Part shown: one piece after another, positions 8,335 to 15,546 of the stretch | How the letters are laid out: every line of letters starts with the position of its first letter | Position numbering within the stretch: the first letter of the stretch is position 1 | Virus record (IMG/VR): IMGVR_UViG_3300031773_000030 | Span: 1 to 27,488 of that record | Source of the DNA: a virus | DNA: 27,488 nucleotides | Direction: 5' to 3' (one strand) | The notes under the pieces: generated by a model | Database searches by the model: none | What the model was told of the DNA's origin: nothing | Seen by the model: the letters and a program-made list of their open reading frames with translations, nothing else | Made by a program: the position numbers and the translations under genes

Positions 8335-8616
8335 TTAACTGGTTAGCCTGTCCCATAGCCCAGACTCCGCAGGTCGATCAGCCTGAAGCTCACGTAGCTG
8401 GCCTCTCACTATTCTCAATTCTTCACTTTTGACCCTTACCTGATGTGCCAGTGCAGTCACCTCACACTCCAGTAGATATCGCTCCCTATCCGCCCTTGAC
8501 AATATCTCCAGAATTTTTCCATATGAGGTCACCTCATCTTGCATCCTATCGGTCAGTGCTGACCTTAAATCCCCCTGAGCCGTGCGAGCCTGTGGCTCAG
8601 TATTCTGCCTATTCAT
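8335..8616 (-). CDS. Small coiled-coil protein
   Basis: 93 residues, Glu/Arg/Leu-rich, with a heptad-like pattern from about residue 15 to 80 (RYLLECEVTALAHQVRVKSEELRIVRGQLRELQ), predicted here as a coiled coil. A modest AGGAT ribosome site precedes the ATG. It is the first leftward gene after the divergent control region, so it could be an early leftward or regulatory gene rather than a structural one. No family is recognised. Confidence 0.55.
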   Translation of the reverse strand: MNRQNTEPQARTAQGDLRSALTDRMQDEVTSYGKILEILSRADRERYLLECEVTALAHQVRVKSEELRIVRGQLRELQADRPAESGLWDRLTS

Positions 8617-8713
8617 GTGTATATCCTATGTTTTTGTTACTTTCTAAGGTTTCTGTGGTTTATCAGGTTAATACATGGCTATGCGTTGTCAATCCCCTCT
8701 AAGCCCTCTAACA

Positions 8714-8777
8714 GCCTGATACAGGCCATACTGATAGTGTATACATATGGCAGTGGCCTTTTATGCCTGTTACAGGC
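8714..8777. promoter_or_regulatory. Twin inverted repeats, candidate operators
   Basis: Two copies of GCCTG-N3-CAGGC occur at 8714-8726 (spacer ATA) and 8765-8777 (spacer TTA), 51 bases apart start to start, close to five helical turns. A third symmetrical element, CCCTTT-T-AAAGGG, follows at 8783-8795. They lie between the leftward and rightward gene blocks and 90-150 bases upstream of the rightward promoter. On the minus strand a TTGACA (8692-8687) also occurs here, without a good -10. The repeats fit a dimeric repressor or activator, possibly looping. Confidence 0.5.
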
Positions 8778-8868
8778 TATAGCCCTTTTAAAGGGGTCTT
8801 GATTCATATATATATGCATCCCAATTATGGGCATATCAAATTATTTTCATGTCTATGCAAAAAAGTTC

Positions 8869-8897
8869 TTGACTTGTCTAATTGACTGCCTTAAGTT
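8869..8897 (+). promoter_or_regulatory. Rightward promoter at the head of the early block
   Basis: TTGACT (8869-8874), a 17-base spacer and TAAGTT (8892-8897). The -35 and its following bases (GTCTAATT) match the promoter at 10566, which supports a real site even though the -10 is poor. The first gene starts about 40 bases downstream. Confidence 0.5.
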
Positions 8898-8936
8898 TCT
8901 CTATGTCATCGCAGTTAATTTTTTTAGGGAGTCAAC

Positions 8937-9047
8937 ATGAAGCGGATCACACCACAGGCTGAACTGGTCAAGGTAGCAAAGCTCGCAGGTTACGAATTAG
9001 GCACTCTACTCGTAGGTATCGCACTATCCATCGCAGGGCTAATCTAA
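8937..9047 (+). CDS. 36-residue small membrane protein
   Basis: ATG at 8937 preceded by AGGGAGTCAAC, the same leader found before several other genes of this block. The product starts MKRITPQAELVKVAKLAG and ends in one hydrophobic stretch (about residues 21-36, LGTLLVGIALSIAGLI) that could span a membrane. It is first in the early block. Its function is unknown. Confidence 0.6.
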   Translation: MKRITPQAELVKVAKLAGYELGTLLVGIALSIAGLI

Positions 9048-9059
9048 GGGGTCAACATT

Positions 9060-9593
9060 ATGAGCAATTTATTCGACAAGATCAGCAAGGTCATCAGCAT
9101 TCTCACCTCAGAACGCACGGTCACTAAGACCGACCGCTCGACCAAGGACTACGACATCAACTGCAATGGCACTTACATTTGGTTTTTTACCGAATCACCG
9201 CAAGATGAGAGACTGAAATTTCTTGATTTCGACCCTAAAAACGGCATACGTTTCTTCGCAGGCATCCAGACTGTCGATGGTAGTTACCGTGATGTGTGGG
9301 GAGACTGCTTAGACCCCGACAGCTTGTCGGATGCTGAAAAAATAGAGTTAGCTGACTGGATCAGGAGCAATGGTCACGAATGGCGTTGCACGGATGAGGA
9401 TGGGGAATTGCATGGCAAGGGGTTCTATTATGGTGATGACGATGAGTCGCTGTTCGCCCCGCAGGAGTTGATCCAGTGGAATACTGGCGGAACCTGTATA
9501 GAGATCAGGGAACGCAAATACAAACTGATTGAGGATGAGGATGGGACTGTCAGTCTCAAAAAAGACGGCATAGAGGGATGGTCATACGTCTAA
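9060..9593 (+). CDS. Unknown acidic early protein
   Basis: 177 residues, acidic, with many Asp/Glu clusters in the second half and a Trp/Tyr-rich character. It starts 12 bases after the preceding stop with an AAGGGGTCAAC ribosome region. The N-terminus (MSNLFDKISKVISILTSER) is a short amphipathic helix. No domain is recognised. It is a plausible host-modulating early protein, by position only. Confidence 0.8.
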   Translation: MSNLFDKISKVISILTSERTVTKTDRSTKDYDINCNGTYIWFFTESPQDERLKFLDFDPKNGIRFFAGIQTVDGSYRDVWGDCLDPDSLSDAEKIELADWIRSNGHEWRCTDEDGELHGKGFYYGDDDESLFAPQELIQWNTGGTCIEIRERKYKLIEDEDGTVSLKKDGIEGWSYV

Positions 9594-9600
9594 TATCTTG

Positions 9601-9664
9601 AGGGGTGGATGGGGGTGATGAGCCCCTGTCTATTAAAAGGCAGTCTGGGTCCCAAGCCCCAGAC
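9601..9664 (+). other. Paired intergenic hairpins (element A)
   Basis: Between two genes there is a G-run/C-run hairpin (GGGG at 9612-9615 with CCCC at 9623-9626) followed by TATTAAAAGG and a perfect 7-base-pair hairpin, GTCTGGG (9643-9649) with CCCAGAC (9658-9664). No T run follows, so it is not a classical terminator. The layout recurs at 11741 and 14838. Confidence 0.5.
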
Positions 9665-9691
9665 AATACACACCAACAGGGAGTCAACCTT

Positions 9692-10555
9692 ATGTTTCAG
9701 ACCATCATCAGTATCCTCAAAAATCTTGTCGGCATCGACAAGCCACTCGCATGGTGCAGTGCAGGTGCATCCGATTTTGCGGAAGGTAAAAACGGATGGA
9801 GCTACACTATCACCGCTACCCATGCCAATGCCCTCGACATCTACGGAGCCTACACAGCAAGTATCCGCATCCCATCCTACTCTGACATCGACCTTGAAGA
9901 GGGTGGAGTTCGGTTGCAGTCCCAGACGGGGTTCCGTTCGGAGGCGGATGCTAAGGCATGGATAGATGAATACCGTGCGGAGTGGGCGAGCAATAAATAC
10001 CTTGAGCTTGCGGAAATTTTACGGACTCAAGTTTTGGTTTTTATTCGCACGGGCTCTGCTGAGGCACTCTCAGCATTCGGCAGTCGTGATCATTTTACGG
10101 ACTATTGGCATAACCGCTGTCGATTATTAGTCGGAGTGCCCATACTTGAGGGGCACTGGACTAAGGATCACCTCTACACGTTACAGCAATTCGTGTTGAC
10201 CCGTGCATGGCATGAGTTTTCCAAATACACCGACACGGAGGCCAATACCCATCAGCACCGCTGTTTAGTGGGTTTGGAGGGCCGTGAGGAATGTCGATAC
10301 CATACGGAGATAGCCTACAAACTCGCCCACCTGATCAATCTCGCAGAGTCGATATTGGGTCAGCCCCAGTCCCGTGCAGTCGTGGAGCATAGCGAGGCTA
10401 TCGTAGTGACTGAGCGTGGTAGGTCGCAGTCGGCCAGTGCCCATGTAGAGATCCCAGAGTATTTCGATGCCAAGCCTCACGATATATCCGTAGAGGAATT
10501 GGACTGGGAACGTCAGCCCTGCAAACTCTCGACACACAGTCTGTATGCCGCCTAA
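9692..10555 (+). CDS. Unknown 287-residue early protein
   Basis: The frame is open from 9605, but the ATG at 9692 has the block's typical CAGGGAGTCAAC ribosome region, while earlier starts lie inside a hairpin element; the later start is chosen. The protein begins MFQTIISILKNLVGIDKP, has a predicted mixed fold, and contains a His/Cys-containing middle (HQHRC, REECRYH at about 189-210) that might bind metal. No family is recognised. It is followed by a promoter and the long noncoding stretch. Confidence 0.8.
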   Translation: MFQTIISILKNLVGIDKPLAWCSAGASDFAEGKNGWSYTITATHANALDIYGAYTASIRIPSYSDIDLEEGGVRLQSQTGFRSEADAKAWIDEYRAEWASNKYLELAEILRTQVLVFIRTGSAEALSAFGSRDHFTDYWHNRCRLLVGVPILEGHWTKDHLYTLQQFVLTRAWHEFSKYTDTEANTHQHRCLVGLEGREECRYHTEIAYKLAHLINLAESILGQPQSRAVVEHSEAIVVTERGRSQSASAHVEIPEYFDAKPHDISVEELDWERQPCKLSTHSLYAA

Positions 10556-10565
10556 AGTGGGGGAC

Positions 10566-10594
10566 TTGACAAGTCTAATTTAGTTTCGTATGTT
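10566..10594 (+). promoter_or_regulatory. Strong rightward promoter
   Basis: TTGACA (10566-10571), 17 bases, TATGTT (10589-10594). The -35 is embedded in a 13-base inverted repeat GACTTG-A-CAAGTC (10564-10576), which could be an operator. It reads into the long noncoding region that follows. Confidence 0.65.
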
Positions 10595-11040
10595 TGTATG
10601 GTAGTTCGCAGTATTGATCTTTGAAAATCGAATAAAGGCAGTAGGTTCGGAGGCGTGATAGACACTGAGCGATCAGGGTCGCGTCCTCTGGGGCGATCAG
10701 CACGGGGCAACGGCCTCGCACTCAGGCGATACCAAGAGGTTGATGAGAGCGTAAGGTGACGGGCTCAGTAGTCGGGCTGACGTAACACTGCCGACAAAAT
10801 TTTATCCACACTATCAGGAGGGACATCACGGTCTATTCAAATTAGTGCTACGGCAACACGTGAGGGACTACTGGTATCCACCCATCGCACATGCGACATA
10901 CCTAATACGGCTCAAGCCGATAACTGTATATAGTCTGACGAGATCAGCACGGCATACAGGGCGTAACGGTTCAAGGGGTAGGCCATACCAGTAGGTAAAC
11001 GCATAGGACGGTCCCAATGCCGTCCACCACCCATATCGGG
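10595..11040 (+). ncRNA. Candidate large structured noncoding RNA or leader
   Basis: About 450 bases with no convincing gene, starting right after the promoter at 10566. Two long-range stems are visible: GACACTGAGC (10661-10670) with GCTCAGTAGTC (10763-10773), ten pairs and one bulged A; and CTACTGGTAT (10868-10877) with ATACCAGTAG (10985-10994), ten perfect pairs. Inside or beside them are CCTCTGG/CCAAGAGG (10685-10691 with 10732-10739, one bulge), GTCGG/CCGAC (10771-10795), TCGC-ACAT-GCGA (10885-10896), CGGC-TCAA-GCCG (10908-10919) and GGACGG/CCGTCC (11006-11025). GATCAGCACGG is repeated at 10695 and 10942. A consensus DnaA box, TTATCCACA, lies at 10802-10810. The RNA could end within this interval or continue into the next gene as a leader. 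No known RNA family is recognised. Confidence 0.55.
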
Positions 11041-11051
11041 AGTCAATTTTT

Positions 11052-11219
11052 ATGAATGAGTTACACGTCTTTCTTTTGTTTTTCACCGTAACATGCACGG
11101 GTTTTATGATTCGGGCATGGATTCAGGAGTTCAAAAAATTACGCAGGAATCATCTCAGCAAATTATACGCAGAGTGCGGTTATACAGGGTCAGGCTCACA
11201 ATTCACGGAGGGTAATTAA
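11052..11219 (+). CDS. 55-residue protein with an N-terminal membrane segment
   Basis: ATG at 11052, with CGGGAGTCAA upstream (the same leader as other genes here). The product has one hydrophobic stretch at residues 4-20 (LHVFLLFFTVTCTGFMI) followed by a basic, then polar tail, which fits a single-pass membrane protein. The stop abuts the next ATG. Its function is unknown. Confidence 0.6.
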   Translation: MNELHVFLLFFTVTCTGFMIRAWIQEFKKLRRNHLSKLYAECGYTGSGSQFTEGN

Positions 11220-11435
11220 ATGAGTAATTTAGCAATACTGAAATTGACGCAGATTGCGTCAGCATTAGAGGCAATACAGGCGGAGGCTCAAGAGGCTTTT
11301 GAGTCTGCCACTACCGAAAAAAACCCCATACTATGCACTCTGGCGTATCGCACCTGCGTCTTAGATACACAGGATAACATCAGCAACCTACAGCTACGCA
11401 TTGCTAACGCACTTAAATCACTGGAGACTAACTAA
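11220..11435 (+). CDS. Small helical protein
   Basis: 71 residues, Ala/Leu/Glu-rich, almost wholly helical in appearance, with a ribosome site CGGAGGG. It starts directly after the previous stop and shares its final A with the next gene's ATG (TAATG). It is unrecognised; the close packing supports translation as part of an operon. Confidence 0.75.
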   Translation: MSNLAILKLTQIASALEAIQAEAQEAFESATTEKNPILCTLAYRTCVLDTQDNISNLQLRIANALKSLETN

Positions 11436-11731
11436 TGAAAAAATTTGAAACTGGAGCTTATATTGATAACGGGGACGGGGTGTGGAGTAATCAAGGTTTG
11501 TTTATGCGTTTTTGGAGTATGTGTCGAAATTTTAAAATTGATCGGTCAGACTTACCGTATCCTACAGAGGCTGATACAATTAATAATCATCCTGACGTTG
11601 ATGGAGTCTTCAATAAATTCATCGGGGCGTTGAATTCTGATAAACGCACGAAAGACGGGCACTACTGGGGATGGAGTGATGTCGAGAGCGGAGTGTTTGG
11701 CTACTGGGAGACAGACCCTGAGTTAGCATAA
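11435..11731 (+). CDS. Small unknown protein
   Basis: 98 residues, Trp/Phe/Asp-rich, with 'DGHYWGWSDVESGVFGYW' near the C-terminus. It overlaps the previous stop by one base (TAATG), so translation is probably coupled. No family is recognised. A hairpin pair follows. Confidence 0.75.
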   Translation: MKKFETGAYIDNGDGVWSNQGLFMRFWSMCRNFKIDRSDLPYPTEADTINNHPDVDGVFNKFIGALNSDKRTKDGHYWGWSDVESGVFGYWETDPELA

Positions 11732-11740
11732 CCTGAGAGG

Positions 11741-11790
11741 CAGGGGGGTGACCCCCTGTTAAAGGACAGCCCCCGTCTCAAGTCTGGGGC
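11741..11790 (+). other. Paired intergenic hairpins (element B)
   Basis: A perfect 7-base-pair stem CAGGGGG (11741-11747) with CCCCCTG (11752-11758) capped by a GTGA loop (a GNRA tetraloop in RNA), then TTAAAGG, then a second hairpin GCCCC (11769-11773) with GGGGC (11786-11790). No U tract follows. The next gene, the SNF2 helicase, starts 20 bases after. Confidence 0.55.
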
Positions 11791-11809
11791 ACATTCAAGG
11801 AGATTTATT

Positions 11810-13813
11810 ATGAGTAAAGAATTTGACATTCGACTGGTCAAATCGGGCAGTCGATACGAGGCACGATTCGATTTCGATTATTCGACCAAGGATTTTGTCA
11901 AAAATAATGGGTTTCGTTTCGACCCTGACAAAAAAACTTGGTGGACGCAGAAACTTGACGTAGCCCAGAAATTAGCCCCCTACGCCACGGAGGCGGTCCT
12001 ACGGGACTGGGAGGCAGTAGGCAAGGCATCGAAAGCCACTACGAGGGCAAGTAGGGCTACAGAGAGCGATTTTGAGGTTCCATGCCCCGAAGGATTATCC
12101 TACCTACCCTATCAACTCGCAGGCATCGAATTCATCGCCAGTCGCACTGCAAGCCTGCTTGCTGATGAGATGGGATTAGGCAAGACAATTACGCTCATAG
12201 GAGCATATAATTGGCTTACTCAACATGACCCAAAATTTGACGGGTCAGCACTCATCGTATGCCCTGCATCGCTCAAATTAAATTGGGAGCGCGAGCTACG
12301 TAAATGGTTAACTGTAGAGCGTAAGATTCATATTATTAATGGCTCTGCCAAACCCCCTGCTGATGCAGATATCTACATCATCAATTATGACATATTGAGC
12401 AAGCATAAGAAATTTCTGGATTCAAAACGATGGGGTTTAGTAGCCGTAGATGAGGCACATTATCTGAAGTCACCCAAAGCGAATCGCACTAAGCAAATAT
12501 TTGGATTCAGTAGTCGCACGGTCAAGTCGAAACAATATGCTCCGATCAGGGCATACAAAAAAGTTTTGATGACGGGCACTCCGATCACTAATCGACCTGT
12601 CGAGCTATGGCCTCTATTGAACTATTTAGATGACAAATATTGGGGGCTCAAGGTTTCAAAATCTCACTACGAAAAACATTTCTGTAACGCTCACAACAAT
12701 GGCTTTGGGTGGGACAATAAAGGTTCGGCCAATCGAACCGAATTGAGCCAGAGACTCAGAGAGAGCGTGATGATTCGCAGACTCAAATCTGAGGTGTTGA
12801 CTGACCTCCCAGATAAACAGCGTCAGGTCATCGAACTACAGGCCACTAAATCGGATCAGCGATTGATTGATAAAGAGTACGCCAAACTCAAAGCAGTCAT
12901 AGAGCAGGCACGGGTTAATGATACGGACGTTGATTTTGAGCAGTCGGTTAAGGAGTTGACGGGGTCATCGGTTGCATTCACCGAAATGGCACATGAGCGG
13001 AAACTGATAGGACTTCAGAAGGTCGATAGAGTTATCGAACATGTTTATCAGGTCGCTAAAGAGCATCCAGTAGTCGTATTCGCATGGCATGTTGATGTGA
13101 TCGACAAAATAGTCGATACACTCCGCCTCAATAGTATTTCGACAGTCAGGGTGACTGGAGATACTCCGCAGGATCAACGTCAGGTCGGAGTCGATGCTTT
13201 CCAAAATGGCGATGCAAGGGTATTCGTTGGCAACATTCAGAGTGCAGGCGTTGGTCTAACACTGACGGCCAGTAGCCATGTAGTATTTGCAGAGAATAAC
13301 TGGACACCTGCAAGTATCTCGCAGGCTGAAGACCGCTGTCATCGAATTGGCCAGAAGGATTCGGTATTGGTTCAGCACCTTGTTATCGAAGGCTCACTGG
13401 ACGCTCAGATAGCAAAAACGGTATGTGCCAAACAGGAATTGATCAGGGATACACTGGACGTGGATCACGGGGGACGTAAGGCGGTCAAGCCTGCCGTGTT
13501 CAAGGCTCCCGTAAACCGCCCTGTAACGCCTCCGAAGGTCCAGAGGGGCAATACCCCTACCGACACCCCGATCATCTCTGAGACGAGCCGTGAGGCGTGT
13601 CTAACGGCACTGGGGACACTGAGTGCAAACTGCGATGGAGCCCACGCTAAGGACGGCATGGGATTCAACGGACTTGACACAGATTTTGGCAAGTCTCTTG
13701 CAAGGGCAACACGGTTGTCTGACAAACAGTATCAGCACGGTAGCAAGTTAGTCCGTAAGTATCGCAGGCAACTACCTGATGCACTGGTAGACCTCGCATT
13801 AGGCATCAACTAA
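11810..13813 (+). CDS. SNF2-family DNA translocase/helicase
   Basis: 667 residues. The SNF2 motor is complete: motif I DEMGLGKT (119-126), motif II DEAH (214-217), motif III LMTGTP (253-258), and motifs V-VI with GVGLTLT and AEDRCHRIGQ (about 475-520). The N-terminal 50 residues (FDIRLVKSG...FRFDPDKKTWWT) look like the small DNA-binding module found before SMARCAL1-like motors. The last 70 residues (CDGAHAKDGMGFNGLD...) are a separate module recurring in phage and plasmid proteins. Such motors remodel protein-DNA complexes or reanneal forks; here that would be recombination or replication support, or countering host DNA-binding proteins. The ribosome site is AAGGAG. Confidence 0.9.
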   Translation: MSKEFDIRLVKSGSRYEARFDFDYSTKDFVKNNGFRFDPDKKTWWTQKLDVAQKLAPYATEAVLRDWEAVGKASKATTRASRATESDFEVPCPEGLSYLPYQLAGIEFIASRTASLLADEMGLGKTITLIGAYNWLTQHDPKFDGSALIVCPASLKLNWERELRKWLTVERKIHIINGSAKPPADADIYIINYDILSKHKKFLDSKRWGLVAVDEAHYLKSPKANRTKQIFGFSSRTVKSKQYAPIRAYKKVLMTGTPITNRPVELWPLLNYLDDKYWGLKVSKSHYEKHFCNAHNNGFGWDNKGSANRTELSQRLRESVMIRRLKSEVLTDLPDKQRQVIELQATKSDQRLIDKEYAKLKAVIEQARVNDTDVDFEQSVKELTGSSVAFTEMAHERKLIGLQKVDRVIEHVYQVAKEHPVVVFAWHVDVIDKIVDTLRLNSISTVRVTGDTPQDQRQVGVDAFQNGDARVFVGNIQSAGVGLTLTASSHVVFAENNWTPASISQAEDRCHRIGQKDSVLVQHLVIEGSLDAQIAKTVCAKQELIRDTLDVDHGGRKAVKPAVFKAPVNRPVTPPKVQRGNTPTDTPIISETSREACLTALGTLSANCDGAHAKDGMGFNGLDTDFGKSLARATRLSDKQYQHGSKLVRKYRRQLPDALVDLALGIN

Positions 13814-13819
13814 TCAACG

Positions 13820-13843
13820 GGCAGGGGGACTGACCCCCCTGCC
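13820..13843 (+). other. Intergenic hairpin (element C)
   Basis: A perfect 9-base-pair stem GGCAGGGGG (13820-13828) with CCCCCTGCC (13835-13843) and a 6-base loop, seven bases after the helicase stop. It is similar to the first hairpin of element B. No T run follows, so it is more likely a 3'-end stability or processing element than a simple terminator. Confidence 0.6.
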
Positions 13844-13865
13844 TTCACTCATAGGAGGAATCACC

Positions 13866-14156
13866 ATGAGTAAAGAAAATATCATAGCATACACCATTCG
13901 AGAATCCGTCAGCGGTAACTACTACACCATACTGAGCGATACTCCCTACAATCCGTCCCACATAGACATGCCCTCCCAACCTAACTGCATTGCGTTGGGC
14001 CCTAATCGTCAGCCCCACTATCAATTCGACATGTGGGATGAGGACACTCAGGACTATTGGGATTACTGGATAGTCGCACGGATCGAAATTGAGGATATTG
14101 ACATAGAAGATTTACCTATAATCACACCACACCCTATCATCACGGAGGATTCATAA
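13866..14156 (+). CDS. Small acidic unknown protein
   Basis: 96 residues with an AGGAGG ribosome site. Acidic, with Trp/Tyr/Asp clusters (DMWDEDTQDYWDYW) and an Ile/Asp/Glu-rich C-terminus. It overlaps the next ATG by one base. Not recognised. Strongly acidic small early proteins of phages are sometimes DNA mimics; this is inference only. Confidence 0.75.
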   Translation: MSKENIIAYTIRESVSGNYYTILSDTPYNPSHIDMPSQPNCIALGPNRQPHYQFDMWDEDTQDYWDYWIVARIEIEDIDIEDLPIITPHPIITEDS

Positions 14157-14518
14157 TGGCATCAATATTTCCAATACGATCATCGCAAGGCGTTCGCAAT
14201 CTGGATGGGTCACGATATACCCACTGGATCAGGGTAGTACCGCCCGAAACACTGGACGCTACGGAGCGGATGCAAGCATGGGACTATCACGGTCCAGAGC
14301 CTACCCTCCAACAACTACAACAGGCAGTAGGAGGGCTTATCGAACTCACACGTTCATACATTCAAGGGGAGGCCGTCCCGACCATCGTCAATGAGGAGGG
14401 ATTGTTTACTGAGCGACATAACGACCTGATATGGCGTGAGGTCGATGACCCAAGCAAACAACCATGGGAGGCTCTGCACGGCACGGTTTTATTGTTTTTA
14501 CGAGGCGATCTTAGTTAG
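14156..14518 (+). CDS. Small unknown protein
   Basis: 120 residues, coupled to the previous gene through a TAATG overlap, with a helical middle and no visible catalytic motif. No family is recognised. It ends just before a promoter region and a short inverted repeat (CTTAG/CTAAG). Confidence 0.75.
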   Translation: MASIFPIRSSQGVRNLDGSRYTHWIRVVPPETLDATERMQAWDYHGPEPTLQQLQQAVGGLIELTRSYIQGEAVPTIVNEEGLFTERHNDLIWREVDDPSKQPWEALHGTVLLFLRGDLS

Positions 14519-14535
14519 CCCTAAGTATGGCCGAT

Positions 14536-14564
14536 TTGACAAGACTTGTTTTTATAACTATCTT
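14536..14564 (+). promoter_or_regulatory. Rightward promoter
   Basis: TTGACA (14536-14541), 17 bases, TATCTT (14559-14564). The -35 is followed by AGACTTG, partly symmetrical (CAAG-A-CTTG) and similar to the promoter at 10566. The next gene starts 49 bases downstream. Confidence 0.6.
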
Positions 14565-14612
14565 TAGACATCAATTATTAATTTTTTAATCCACCCAACG
14601 GAGGGTAACAGC

Positions 14613-14825
14613 ATGGCAGATTTAACGATAGAAAGAAATTATGACATAGCAGTAGAATTTAACTGCGGAGAGTATGTCGAAGCGGATGAATGTGAAGATG
14701 ATTACAATGGCACTATCACTGTGAAACTTGAAGCTACTCTTGAAGAGTTTTTAAACAAGCAGGCTCAGGAGACTTACGGATGCGACTGGGAGGATTTGGT
14801 CAATCCAGATGAAGATGACGAGTAG
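14613..14825 (+). CDS. Small highly acidic protein
   Basis: 70 residues with a GGAGGG ribosome site and its own promoter. It has about 21 Asp/Glu against few Lys/Arg, with the acidic run at both the middle and the C-terminus (NPDEDDE). A beta-strand-like pattern appears near residues 30-45. It could be a DNA mimic or inhibitor of a host nucleic-acid-binding protein, but no family is recognised. Confidence 0.75.
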   Translation: MADLTIERNYDIAVEFNCGEYVEADECEDDYNGTITVKLEATLEEFLNKQAQETYGCDWEDLVNPDEDDE

Positions 14826-14837
14826 TTTGGTGATGGG

Positions 14838-14893
14838 TCTTGCCTCACCCTACGGGGCAAGATTAAACCGCAGGGAATGTCCAAAGCCATTCC
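14838..14893 (+). other. Paired intergenic hairpins (element D)
   Basis: TCTTGCC (14838-14844) pairs with GGCAAGA (14856-14862), extendable to nine pairs with one G-U and a 7-base loop. After ATTAAAC comes GGAATG (14874-14879) with CATTCC (14888-14893). A short T run (14900-14903) follows, so partial termination is possible. The layout matches elements A and B. Confidence 0.5.
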
Positions 14894-14919
14894 GCCACTT
14901 TTTACTGGGAGTCTAAATT

Positions 14920-15546
14920 ATGTTTAATGCAGTATGTAGAACTGAAGGTACGATATCAAAAGGCTCTTGGGCTTACGGCATCAGGTCTATCAAGGCCAGT
15001 GACCTGCCAAGATGTCGGGGTGACTGGGAGTCCAGAGAGTTTGTTAAAAAAGTTCAGTCGCACATACCAAAAATCAAACCACGTAGGAATTACTGGTGTG
15101 GGCCTTACGCTATGGCCGTCCTGACCAATACGAGTTACGAGGAGGGGTTAACGCAGGTCTGGAAACACGACCCGTCATCACGGTCAATAGGCATGGTCAA
15201 GGGAGTCTGGAATAGCACTATGCAGAAAGCCTTGAAGACCTTTTTTAAATGCAGGCGAATAGCGAACCTTCAGCAGATTGCTACGGGCTATAACATCTGG
15301 GAGTCGGAGGAATGGATGGACGCTGTAGGCAACGATAGTGTCCCCACCCTTGCCCGTTGGCTGAAGACTCGTAATCGGAAGACGGTCTACCTGATCAACA
15401 TCACAGGACACTACATCGTGGTCGCAGGTGATAAATGGATCGACAATAATACCATGCGTTGGCAGTCGATTAATGTTTGTAAATATCGCAAGAAACGAGT
15501 TCAAAATGTGTTCCCCATTAAGCCATTAGGAGGCGGTGAAAAATGA
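14920..15546 (+). CDS. Papain-fold cysteine-peptidase-like protein
   Basis: 208 residues with a GGGAGTC ribosome region. The sequence shows a possible catalytic triad: Cys60 in YWCGPYAMA at a helix start, His164 in ITGHYIVVAG on a strand, and Asp175 in KWIDNN. That arrangement (Cys-Gly-Pro, later G-H-Y-I-V-V, then D) is typical of C39-like and related papain-fold peptidases. There is no secretion signal or transporter domain nearby, so it is probably cytoplasmic. In this early block it might process a phage protein or attack a host factor, but the target is unknown. A non-proteolytic amidase or transglutaminase-like activity is possible. Confidence 0.65.
   Translation: MFNAVCRTEGTISKGSWAYGIRSIKASDLPRCRGDWESREFVKKVQSHIPKIKPRRNYWCGPYAMAVLTNTSYEEGLTQVWKHDPSSRSIGMVKGVWNSTMQKALKTFFKCRRIANLQQIATGYNIWESEEWMDAVGNDSVPTLARWLKTRNRKTVYLINITGHYIVVAGDKWIDNNTMRWQSINVCKYRKKRVQNVFPIKPLGGGEK

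Noticed and set aside
10960-10985. GGTTCAA resembling a tRNA T-arm
   Set aside because: No matching T-stem, anticodon arm or acceptor stem could be built; no tRNA is called anywhere in the window.
10755-10993. Plus-strand open frame (no ATG, possible GTG at 10845) and the opposite minus-strand frame 10868-11098
   Set aside because: No ATG on the plus strand and no convincing ribosome site at the GTG; the Arg-rich product looks non-protein-like, and the strong RNA-like pairing explains the region better.
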